Position numbers and translations under genes: made by a program
Part shown: in pieces, positions 41,988 through 49,874 of the stretch
Position numbering within the stretch: the stretch's first letter is position 1
Layout of the letters: every line of letters starts with the position of its first letter
DNA from: Candidatus Poribacteria bacterium
Lineage (GTDB): Bacteria; Poribacteria; WGA-4E; PCPOR2b
Assembly (NCBI GenBank): GCA_022822785.1
Contig: JAJEAL010000145.1
Location: forward strand, 32,797-96,796
DNA length: 64,000 bases
Direction of reading: 5' to 3'
The notes under the pieces: model-generated
Database searches by the model: none
Told to the model about the DNA's origin: nothing
Seen by the model: only the letters and a program-made list of their open reading frames with translations

Positions 41988-44348
41988 CTATAACAAGAAC
42001 AATGAAATCCCAATGTTCGTGTGTCTTTCTGCGCCCCCAATCGGTTCAAGGAAATTCTGGATAACATAATCAGCGGTCATGAGTAGCCCCATTCTCTGTC
42101 CGAAGGCATCGCCCTGTAGTACGAGCTCTAAAAAGCTAACGGTTCGGTTAAAATTCCGTTTTGAATCCCTGTGGTCCCGCCACGTCAAAAATTGTCCGCC
42201 GGCGCTCAACTGTAACTGAGCCGCAACCTGATGGGTCAAAGTCAAAATATAAGCGTTTCGGATGGTATCAAAGGCGGTCCGCTTATCAAAAGGGAACGTA
42301 TAACCGATGTTTCGATCGCTCCGAAACGCCGGCGCGATGGTCAGGTCTTCACGAATTTGATAATCGTAGCGAACCTGGTTAATCAACGCAGTGTCAATCA
42401 CCCGTTGACGGCTGTGGAACAGTGTATCCCGCTGATATTTGAATTTGCTGCGAATTGTGAGGTTCTTGATATTCTGGTAATCGACAATCATCGTAAAAAT
42501 GTTGCCGAGATACCTTTGGAGCGCTAAATTGTCTTCGATCAGATCGCCTGTACTGCGAATCACAACGTCATCAGGGATAATATCGCGAGATCGCCGAAAG
42601 GTGTACCGAAAGAGAATCGTCCCAAAATTAGGTATTGACTGCGGTGCATAAGATAAAACATTATACCATCCTTTCGCGCCCTTATGCTGAAGAATGAGAT
42701 GTTTCTCATAATATCCGGGCAGTACCGACAGTCCGTCCACAAACGGCAGTTCCACCTTGAGGTAGGTGTGGTGCCCGGAAGAGCCCTCATCGTAATCGTA
42801 GCGGTAGTTCGGTTTATCGTCGTCTTCGAGGTTATCCGGCTGACCGTTGTTGTTGAAGTCAATCGACTCGCGGTTGAGCCCCAGTCGAAATCTCGGTGGA
42901 TCCGCGAAGAATAGTAGAAAATCATCGTCCCAATCTTTAACCCGATCGCCGTCCAGATCGTCCTTCGTATTTCCCGAAATTAAAATCTCCGGCTCACGGG
43001 AATCCGCATAGGGATCGTTATCGTCGTTATCGTCTATGAAATTTCTCGCTGTATAAAAGGGCGCAATCCGCGTCACCTCGGTGCGCCAAGTCACCGGGCC
43101 GAAATTCCGATTCACATCAATGAACCATGCACCGGTTGTGCGGTATGACCGCTCGCCATTGAGGAGCGGATACTGCCTCGTTTGCACGTACCATGCCCGT
43201 TCCGCCTCAATCGAAAATCCGAGCAGCGTTGTTTGGAGATCGAATCCCATCGTCGCCTCATCGGTAAGTTCACCGTATTCAAACCGATGCACCTCCCGAT
43301 TCGATTCGTCCTTAACATTGCCCGGCGCACTTAACTCGACCTGAAAATCCTGATTGTTTGTTGAAAGTTCGACTTGGTAGTCGTTGGCGATATCAACCTC
43401 AAATCGCACGCTCCCAATCTCCTGTGGATTGAACAGGAAGAATCGATAGGTAAATGTCCCTTCGCCATCCACCCACCGCGACTCGCTGTCCCGTCTACTG
43501 TCATTCGGCAATATCAGCACACCGGGCAACTCCCTGCCGCCAATGATGTCATACTCTAAGACATCATCGACAAACACGCGGACGCGGAAAACCTTTGCCC
43601 CGCCCGGGTTCTCCGGTGAGGCGTCGCTAAAGCGCAGGTACAGCTCTGGCGGCGGATTGGCGATTGTGACACCACGAAATGGGTTGGTTGTGCGGGTGAG
43701 ATCATAGTTGGTAAAAAAACGGTTCACATAGTTAAATCCGACCCTCGGCAACGGTAGAGTGAACGCTGGCAACGCTCCCAATCGGACACCGTGGGCACCG
43801 AGATTGGCTTCCGCTCGCAAGCCGGCCATGAACCAGTCAGAACGACTCACAATATCTCGGTTCTCAATAGGCCTGACCCGGTCTCCGGACAGCGCAAACG
43901 TGTTGTTCGTCACCCGCCCCACAAACGCCGATACCCGCCCCCCCGCTTTCGGAACCGTTATGTTCCAACGCGCTGCATCAAAGAGCTCCTTGTTGAGTGT
44001 GAAACTCGAAAACTTAGTCGGAAAGTTACCGACCGTCAACTGATGGAGCACATTTTCGCTCGGAATATTGAAGGTGAAGAAGTTCCGGTTGCTCGTCTTA
44101 CTGCTAAATTCAGAGTCACGGCGCAGGAGCGAGTTCCCGCCCAACACACCGAAGCGCGCTTGGAGTGTGTACAGCTCCTTACCGCTCTTATCGAAGACGG
44201 GATTCCCCAACGGATCTGTATGTTGGGCACATACCGGTCGCAACAGACACGTCCATACGATCAACAAAACTACTGAACCATGAAGGGGTTTAATCCGAGC
44301 CCGGGCCGTCCCGGTGGATGGCACCTTTGGCGTTGTCTGTCGCACCAC
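41988..44348 (-). CDS. Large outer-membrane beta-barrel-like protein
   Basis: A protein of 786 residues from a GTG with GGAGG seven bases before. The signal peptide (GSVVLLIVWTCLLRPVCAQ) is clear. The body is rich in alternating aromatic and polar beta strands (TFTYRFFLFNPQEIGSVRFE, LTIRSKFKYQRDTLFHSRQ) and ends GISLFLL, with a terminal hydrophobic residue pattern like barrel proteins. Two Asp-rich loops in the middle (DLDGDRVKDWDDD, DFNNNGQPDNLEDDD) look like calcium-binding thrombospondin-3/EF-type repeats. It is downstream of no obvious partner. Predicted location outer membrane; function unknown. Confidence 0.75.
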   Translation of the reverse strand: MVRQTTPKVPSTGTARARIKPLHGSVVLLIVWTCLLRPVCAQHTDPLGNPVFDKSGKELYTLQARFGVLGGNSLLRRDSEFSSKTSNRNFFTFNIPSENVLHQLTVGNFPTKFSSFTLNKELFDAARWNITVPKAGGRVSAFVGRVTNNTFALSGDRVRPIENRDIVSRSDWFMAGLRAEANLGAHGVRLGALPAFTLPLPRVGFNYVNRFFTNYDLTRTTNPFRGVTIANPPPELYLRFSDASPENPGGAKVFRVRVFVDDVLEYDIIGGRELPGVLILPNDSRRDSESRWVDGEGTFTYRFFLFNPQEIGSVRFEVDIANDYQVELSTNNQDFQVELSAPGNVKDESNREVHRFEYGELTDEATMGFDLQTTLLGFSIEAERAWYVQTRQYPLLNGERSYRTTGAWFIDVNRNFGPVTWRTEVTRIAPFYTARNFIDDNDDNDPYADSREPEILISGNTKDDLDGDRVKDWDDDFLLFFADPPRFRLGLNRESIDFNNNGQPDNLEDDDKPNYRYDYDEGSSGHHTYLKVELPFVDGLSVLPGYYEKHLILQHKGAKGWYNVLSYAPQSIPNFGTILFRYTFRRSRDIIPDDVVIRSTGDLIEDNLALQRYLGNIFTMIVDYQNIKNLTIRSKFKYQRDTLFHSRQRVIDTALINQVRYDYQIREDLTIAPAFRSDRNIGYTFPFDKRTAFDTIRNAYILTLTHQVAAQLQLSAGGQFLTWRDHRDSKRNFNRTVSFLELVLQGDAFGQRMGLLMTADYVIQNFLEPIGGAERHTNIGISLFLL

Positions 44349-44640
44349 GTTACGACCTCCTTTTCGGTCAGACAGTATAGAACATTACAAGGAGGCGTGT
44401 CAAGGATGAAGGAGGGCTATTGGTTATCAGGCACCAATATGTATGGTTAGAATTAGACTAACAGTGGGCGGGACAGTAAAGCGCAAGCGAATGTTGGGGG
44501 ATTGAAACCATGAAGTAGCAAGATTGTTTGAATCAGGATTGGACTTTAGGATTCCCAGGATTTTTGACGGATTGCCCTGCACTCGAAAGTTCAGGGAGAA
44601 TTACTTTTCGCTTCGCTCGCTTCGGCAAAGTTGTTTGTAG
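44349..44640. other. Gap without a recognisable gene
   Basis: 292 bp with no supportable gene and none of the main repeat termini. It contains the ribosome-binding site (GGAGG) of the outer-membrane protein gene at its left end. Confidence 0.5.
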
Positions 44641-45018
44641 CTAAACGTCTATCGCCGCTAGGGGACGTAGCCGTGGCGGTTTACCGGATTCACAGACAAC
44701 AATCAGCGGGGGTGTCCAATCAATCTCGGTGTTGAGGAGCGCTTGTAAGTCCGCAATCACCTCCGCAGATGGACGATTTCCCGAACGCAAATGGATAATT
44801 CCAGTGATAGGTTGCCCCTCATGGACCGCTAGCGTTCCAAAATCGGAATCGTGTGTCAACACAAATCGGTTCCTCACATGCGCCTCACGTAAGAGGTCTC
44901 GATCTTCGTATGTGTACCACCCCTCTTCGCGTCCAGCCACCACGTCAACTCCTTGCGCTCGCAAAAACCGGATGACGGAAACTGCGATGTTTATGTCAGC
45001 GACAAGCGGGGGCAGCAT
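44641..45018 (-). CDS. DUF5615 (PIN-like) protein, putative toxin
   Basis: A protein of 125 residues with the DUF5615 pattern: VADINIAVSVIRFLRAQGVDV at the start, RNRFVLTHDSDFGTLA in the middle and PITGIIHLRSGNRPS. The invariant acidic residues (Asp8, and Asp in THDSDFG) are those of the PIN-like nuclease fold. It lies 2 bp after the DUF433 gene, the usual partner order for a suspected toxin-antitoxin-like pair. Confidence 0.85.
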   Translation of the reverse strand: MLPPLVADINIAVSVIRFLRAQGVDVVAGREEGWYTYEDRDLLREAHVRNRFVLTHDSDFGTLAVHEGQPITGIIHLRSGNRPSAEVIADLQALLNTEIDWTPPLIVVCESGKPPRLRPLAAIDV

Positions 45019-45020
45019 TA

Positions 45021-45278
45021 TTAAGCTCTATCACGGGTAGTTAGGAGATCGATTATCACTCCATTACGGAGCACCCACGAAGGATAAGGGTGTCCCGAAG
45101 CATACGCCTGCACTGCTTGGATGTTTTCTTCGTTTAACTCTGGATAGTCTGCGATAATCTCTGCCTTAGACATCCCGCTAGCGAGCAGCCCCAATACATG
45201 CTCGACGCTAAGGCGAGTGCCTTCGATAATCGGTTTGCCACCAAGAATTTCTGGATTGACGACAATTCGAGCCATCAT
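45021..45278 (-). CDS. DUF433 protein, putative antitoxin
   Basis: 85 residues starting at the first of two adjacent ATGs (45276-45278), with GGGAGG just upstream. ILGGKPIIEGTRLSVEHVLG and ADYPELNEENIQAVQAYAS are the DUF433 signature, a small helix-turn-helix-like domain. Encoded directly before a DUF5615 protein, with which it forms a frequent two-gene unit. Confidence 0.88.
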   Translation of the reverse strand: MMARIVVNPEILGGKPIIEGTRLSVEHVLGLLASGMSKAEIIADYPELNEENIQAVQAYASGHPYPSWVLRNGVIIDLLTTRDRA

Positions 45279-45300
45279 TCCACCTCCCTTGAGCAATTTT

Positions 45301-45437
45301 TATGGTAAATTAGAGAAATAAATGAACATTTACTAATAGCTCCGACCTTAGCGAATTTCCAAAGTCCCCCTGATAAGGGGGATTTAGGGGGTTAGCTGTG
45401 CATCGGGAGTGTTTAAGTGATTCTAAAATCTACCATA
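45301..45437. repeat. Complete TATGGT/ACCATA miniature element with CCCCCTAAATCCCCC core
   Basis: 137 bp, exact ends TATGGTAAATTAGAG and TTCTAAAATCTACCATA. The core contains GTCCCCCTGATAAGGGGG. It is the full-length version of the truncated copy at 4584. The TA at both outer edges is the dinucleotide target of IS630/Tc1-type elements. Confidence 0.8.
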
Positions 45438-45513
45438 GTTTCGATTTTTACTGCTTTTATCAGTTTGTCAACATTCATGCCGGCGGTGGCGTTAGCCCCG
45501 ATAAGATCGGGAT

Positions 45514-46827
45514 TCAAAGCAACATGGCGGCGATGTCCTCTGGTAGCTGAACGCCATTTCTCCGCTCGAAACTCTCCACGCTGTCGTAGTCATTACGGAA
45601 CTCAGTAATGATATTTATTCCCATTTCTCTGGCAACAGTCAAGTCTGATTTGGCTCTTTCCCATTCTCTCAGGCGTAACCACGCCACGCCGCGATTGTAA
45701 TAGGCCGGGGCCAGCTTAGGATTCAGTCCTATTGCCGGGTTATAGTCTTTGATGGCACGGATTACGGCACGCTTAGAAGTCGGCGAGTCCGGTCGAGGCG
45801 TCAAACCGTCAACTTCGCCTTTGACCCCGTAAGTCCTACCGCGATTGTTGTAGGCTATGGCATAGTCAGGATTTAGCTCTATCGCTCTAGTGAAGTCTAC
45901 AATCGCAGACTCATACTCCTTTTTTAAGTAGTACGCAACCCCCCGATTGTTATAGGCTACGGCATCATCGGGATTCAGTTCTATCACTTTGCTAAAGTCT
46001 GCAAGAGCCAGGTCAGCCTTACCCCTCACTCCATAAGCTGCGCCGCGATTGTGATAAGCATTGGCATCACCGGTATTGAGTTCTATCGCTTTGGTCAAGT
46101 CTACGATGGCACGGTCATAATCACCCTTTACTGCGTAGACCGCACCACGATTGGTATAAGCTAAGGCAAAATCAGGATTCAAATCTATCGCTTTAGTATA
46201 GCTCACGATGGCCTTATCAAACTCGCCTTTTTTGGTATAAGCCACTCCGTGATTGTTATAGGTGGAAGCATTATCCGGATTGAGCTCAATCGCATGCGAG
46301 TAGGCTTCTATCGCCTTATCTGTTTGCCCGAGCATCAGCAGAAAGTTGCCCTGTTGAAAGATCCATTCAGGTAAGGATTCCTTTTGGACAGTAGCTTGCA
46401 TTTTGTCAACGACTTTTCGGATACCAGCAACTACATTTTGCCAACCCTTGCTCTCAGGCTGCCATTCGTTAATTGGCTTGCCTCTATCTGGGAATGCCTG
46501 AAAATCGCTGAGTTGATGATGCTGCCAATCACAATCCTCAAGGATTATCGGGATAATTCTTATGTCCGAACTTACCGCTTCTGCCAATTCTTTGTTGCAG
46601 TTTTCAGACGCAAGGCTCGCAGCAGAAACGAGATAGAGAAATATATCCGAATCAGCAAGGTGTTTGAAAATATTTTCACGCCACTTATCGCCCCCGATCA
46701 TTTCGGCATCGTGCCAAGTCACTAGCTCGTTTCGTTGCTGTATCACATCAAGGCGCGTTATCAACTCATCCTTAGCTGCTGCCTTTTTATGTGCGTAGGT
46801 AATAAACCCTTTTAGTGGCTTACTCAT
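45514..46827 (-). CDS. TIR-domain protein with TPR repeats
   Basis: A protein of 437 residues. Residues 1-145 form a TIR-like domain: KGFITYAHKKAAAKDELIT (box 1), VTWHDAEMIGGDKWREN, DSDIFLYLVSAASLASENC and a CNKEL segment with a Glu in the expected catalytic position. From ~150 on there are about seven TPR units with the repeat AYNNRGVAYTKKGEFDKAI. One unit is interrupted by an insertion (DGLTPRPDSPTSKRAV). TIR domains act as NADases or assembly modules in bacterial immunity or signalling. No other known defence gene adjoins it. Confidence 0.85.
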   Translation of the reverse strand: MSKPLKGFITYAHKKAAAKDELITRLDVIQQRNELVTWHDAEMIGGDKWRENIFKHLADSDIFLYLVSAASLASENCNKELAEAVSSDIRIIPIILEDCDWQHHQLSDFQAFPDRGKPINEWQPESKGWQNVVAGIRKVVDKMQATVQKESLPEWIFQQGNFLLMLGQTDKAIEAYSHAIELNPDNASTYNNHGVAYTKKGEFDKAIVSYTKAIDLNPDFALAYTNRGAVYAVKGDYDRAIVDLTKAIELNTGDANAYHNRGAAYGVRGKADLALADFSKVIELNPDDAVAYNNRGVAYYLKKEYESAIVDFTRAIELNPDYAIAYNNRGRTYGVKGEVDGLTPRPDSPTSKRAVIRAIKDYNPAIGLNPKLAPAYYNRGVAWLRLREWERAKSDLTVAREMGINIITEFRNDYDSVESFERRNGVQLPEDIAAMLL

Positions 46828-46973
46828 TCTCTTTCCTCTATCTGCATCTATATCTGCTGGATTCTATGATTCTCAAAAATTCTTGGACGTATCTTCACCT
46901 ATCCTGTTTATCCTTCAATCCCCGCTGAAGCATCGGGACTAAGAAGCCTGAAAAATCCTGATTCAGACAATCC

Positions 46974-48122
46974 CTAATCCAAACCAAAATCAAAAACCGC
47001 CTCTTCCTGAGCCTCATCTTGACTCGGCGCTGTTTGCTCGGTTGCGGCGGGTTCTTCAGGAGCGGGCTCCAGTCTCGGCGAAGTTGCACCAAGAACCGTG
47101 AGCAACACAATCAGTGCAACGGACAGACAGGTAACTGTAAGCGCAACCGGACGTTTCCATAAAGCAGCCCGGTCTCTCTTATCCAAAAAAGGCAGGAACA
47201 GGAGCAGGATAAACCCAACAGTAGGAATCACAAACGTACCAACCACCTCAAGGGGTCCCTCGAAATACTTGAGCAACTGAAACAGAAACAGGAAATACCA
47301 CTCCGGGCGCGGATCGTAACTAGCATCGGTCGGGTCTGCAAGTTCTTCGAGCGGGACAGGAACAAAAATCGCCATCGCAGCGAGGATGACAAATAGGATG
47401 AGGATTGCAACCGCATCCTCAAAAAGCTGATCCGGATAAAACGGCTTGCCCGCTCGCATATCTTCCGGAGTATTTCTGTGGGTTCCCGCCGAACCGTAAT
47501 AGCGCACGAAAAACAGATGTATCCCGACCAACCCGAAAGCGAGCCACGGCAGCCAGATTGTGTGCAGCGCGTAAAACCGAGTAAGCGTGACGGTGCCGAC
47601 CTCATCCCCGCCGCGAAGCACCTTCGCGACAAAATCCCCCATAACAGGCGCTGTACCGGCAATTTTGACACCGACCACGGTTGCCCAGTACGCCTTCTGA
47701 TCCCACGGCAGCAGGTAGCCGGTGAAACCGAATCCCAACACAATTAGGAGCATCAAGACCCCGGTCACCCATGTCAACTCCCTCGGCGGTTTATAGGAGG
47801 CGTAAACCACAACGCGCAGCAGATGCAAGAACACCACAATCACCATCACGCTAGCACCCCAATGGTGTAAGCCGCGGACAAAGCCGCCGAAAGCGACCTC
47901 CTTGCTAATGTAGTTTACAGCATTATAAGCGTGGTCAGGCGAGGGCGAGTAGTAAAACGCCAGAAATGCCCCAGTAACCGCCTGAAGAATCAGTAGAAAG
48001 GCTGCCATACTCCCCAGAGAAAAGAGCCAGTTGATATACTTCGGCACCGGCTTTTTGATATGGTCTTCCACACCTTTGAGGGGCAGTCGGTCGTCCAAAA
48101 ATGCGCGTATTCGATTCTTCAT
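46974..48122 (-). CDS. Cytochrome b subunit of a bc/b6f-type complex
   Basis: Start taken at the ATG 48120-48122 (382 residues); the longer ORF begins with residues unlike the family. It has the heme-binding histidines in RGLHHWGASVMVIVVFLHLL and FYALHTIWLPWLAFGLVGIH, the fused cytochrome b6 and subunit IV regions, and PEWYFLFLFQLLKYFEG, the Qo-site PEWY motif. A proline/glutamate-rich tail (EPAPEEPAATEQ) extends the C-terminus. Part of a respiratory quinol oxidising complex. No Rieske or cytochrome c gene is next to it. Confidence 0.92.
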   Translation of the reverse strand: MKNRIRAFLDDRLPLKGVEDHIKKPVPKYINWLFSLGSMAAFLLILQAVTGAFLAFYYSPSPDHAYNAVNYISKEVAFGGFVRGLHHWGASVMVIVVFLHLLRVVVYASYKPPRELTWVTGVLMLLIVLGFGFTGYLLPWDQKAYWATVVGVKIAGTAPVMGDFVAKVLRGGDEVGTVTLTRFYALHTIWLPWLAFGLVGIHLFFVRYYGSAGTHRNTPEDMRAGKPFYPDQLFEDAVAILILFVILAAMAIFVPVPLEELADPTDASYDPRPEWYFLFLFQLLKYFEGPLEVVGTFVIPTVGFILLLFLPFLDKRDRAALWKRPVALTVTCLSVALIVLLTVLGATSPRLEPAPEEPAATEQTAPSQDEAQEEAVFDFGLD

Positions 48123-48377
48123 CAATGCGACCCCTTCTTGAAAATATGCTTGGCTGAGCTTTCGTTGATCTCTGTGTAAATTATACAACCGGAGCCGCCA
48201 AAACTCAACATCAAAACCGAATCCTTCGTATTGACAATCCCCGAAACCTGTCATACAATGCGTACAAACTCTGGACTGGTTCAAACCCTACTGACGATTT
48301 TCTGACCGCTCAAACCAAACTCGCGCCAAAAGAGCCAGCCCTAAATCCTAACTCATTATCACCATGGAGGTGTAATC

Positions 48378-48452
48378 GTGCCAGCGAAAAAGATTGTGTG
48401 TCTCGGCGGTGGCAGCCTCTATTTCCGCCGTGCAATACCAGATTTGCTAAAG
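48378..48452 (+). pseudogene. 5' fragment of a glycoside hydrolase family 4 gene
   Basis: GTG at 48378 with GGAGG seven bases upstream; the 25 codons read PAKKIVCLGGGSLYFRRA then IPDLLK, the NAD-binding start of GH4 (6-phospho-alpha/beta-glucosidase family) enzymes. Homology ends at the edge of the IS630-type element and no continuation is found after it, so only the start of the gene remains. Confidence 0.65.
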
Positions 48453-48528
48453 AACTGCTTCCTCAATTTTTCTCCTAAAGATAACTTAAGTTGCTCGTTT
48501 AGCAAGTTTAAGTATAAATTTTTAGTTT

Positions 48529-49152
48529 TTACAGAAGGGTCTGGTGAAGCTGCTCTGATTCATGAATCCCCATCAAAGATTGGAATCGTGAAAAAGGTAA
48601 TCTATCAAGCCACCCGATGACAGTTTCACAGAGTTGAGAGAAACTGTTAAAAAAATAACTCCTGTTGATTTGATCTCGCATCAGATGCCACAATCGCTCA
48701 ATGAGATTCAGATGCGGACTATAAGTCGGCATTGGGACTAAACGCAATCGGTCTTTGTGGTGAATAAGGAAATCGTCAAGTTTTGCCGTTGTATGACTCG
48801 ATGCATTATCACGGACGACAAACAGCAACTCATCGGGATACATATCCATTAGGTTTGTCCAATGTGTTTTCATCTGAAGATGGGTTTTATTGGCATAGAT
48901 TTCATACAAGCCGGCACCCGAAGGATACTCTAAGGAGCCGATGAGGTATTTTCGCTGATTTTTGCCGGGGGTGTTGACCTTATATTCAGTGCCTTGCTGT
49001 CGATAAATGCGTCCACTGTTGGGACACCAAGACACGTTAGCTTCATCAAAGAAAAACAGGCGAGCCGTCTTTTTTTTAGTCTCAAGTGCCGGGAGATCTA
49101 AACGCCGAAGTTGGGTGTCCGGGAGAATCAACCGAGTCGCCTCGCTCGTCAA
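48529..49152 (-). CDS. IS630 transposase, C-terminal DDE part
   Basis: 207 residues in the second frame of the element. The three catalytic acids are present: ARLFFFDEANVSWCP (first Asp), ELLFVVRDNASSHTT (second Asp) and SPHLNLIERLWHLMR (Glu), the DDE fold of the IS630/Tc1 group. It probably becomes part of one fusion protein by a -1 frameshift at CCAAAAC (about 49158-49164), since the frame upstream of its nominal TTG start is open and homologous in character. Confidence 0.85.
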   Translation of the reverse strand: MTSEATRLILPDTQLRRLDLPALETKKKTARLFFFDEANVSWCPNSGRIYRQQGTEYKVNTPGKNQRKYLIGSLEYPSGAGLYEIYANKTHLQMKTHWTNLMDMYPDELLFVVRDNASSHTTAKLDDFLIHHKDRLRLVPMPTYSPHLNLIERLWHLMRDQINRSYFFNSFSQLCETVIGWLDRLPFSRFQSLMGIHESEQLHQTLL

Positions 49153-49691
49153 CTCTCCCGTTTTGGCAAACTTGTCAACTCTGTCAGTTGAGTGCGTTTG
49201 GCTTGATATTCTGGATCCGGACTGCCAACACGGAGTTTGCTGCGACCGGTTCGGTAGCCTATCCGTCGTAAAGCCAGATGGATCGCTGGCGGTGTGACCG
49301 AAATCTCGTGATATGCTTTGAGATAAACTCTTATCAACTCAAGCGTCCATTGTCGAGAGTCGGTCTGAAGTTTTTCGTATTGATTCGGCGTTTGTTCAAG
49401 AAGTTGATTCCAGTCGGATTTGCTAAAGTGTGTGATTTTACCACGACGCCCCGGAGGACTCTTAGGTATCAACGCCTCTAAACCAGAGGTATTGTATTTA
49501 TGAATATAATCCCTAACACTCCCATCAGAAAGATTAAACATCTTTGCGAGTTTCGAGACGGGCATACGTTCAACACCACTAAGTTTGATAATCAGTAAAC
49601 GCCTATACCATTTCGGGTGCGTCGCTTCAGAAAGCGCAACATCAAGACGTTCAAGAGCCAACACATCGTTAAGTTCTGCGTAAATCATCAC
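49149..49691 (-). CDS. IS630 transposase, N-terminal DNA-binding part
   Basis: 180 residues. MPVSKLAKMFNLSDGSVRDY is a helix-turn-helix and HKYNTSGLEALIPKSPPGRRG the second HTH linker; SVTPPAIHLALRRIGYRTG is the end of the paired-like domain. The stop at 49149-49151 overlaps the next frame by 4 bases. Together the two frames give the normal length of an IS630 transposase, so the frame shift is probably the natural expression mode rather than a mutation. Confidence 0.85.
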   Translation of the reverse strand: MMIYAELNDVLALERLDVALSEATHPKWYRRLLIIKLSGVERMPVSKLAKMFNLSDGSVRDYIHKYNTSGLEALIPKSPPGRRGKITHFSKSDWNQLLEQTPNQYEKLQTDSRQWTLELIRVYLKAYHEISVTPPAIHLALRRIGYRTGRSKLRVGSPDPEYQAKRTQLTELTSLPKRES

Positions 49692-49874
49692 TCAAGACAC
49701 TCCTTGTGAGGTAGATTTACACACAGTATAACTTAAAACTCTAGAAATTGATAATTTATTATTTAATAGTGCTTAACCGCACCGGACATCGCTTGAAGAT
49801 TACCCAATTTATTTGTTAATCTTCATGAGGAGCGCGATGTGTATGGAAAACTTGAGTTGAAATAAGGAAACACA

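Larger units (their letters stand above)
48505..49740 (-). mobile_element. IS630-family insertion sequence
   Basis: About 1.2 kb holding two overlapping transposase frames. AGTTTAAGTATA at 48505 and the reverse of TATAACTTAAAACT at 49727-49740 are possible imperfect terminal repeats, but the boundaries are not certain. It lies directly after the truncated GH4 start. Confidence 0.65.
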
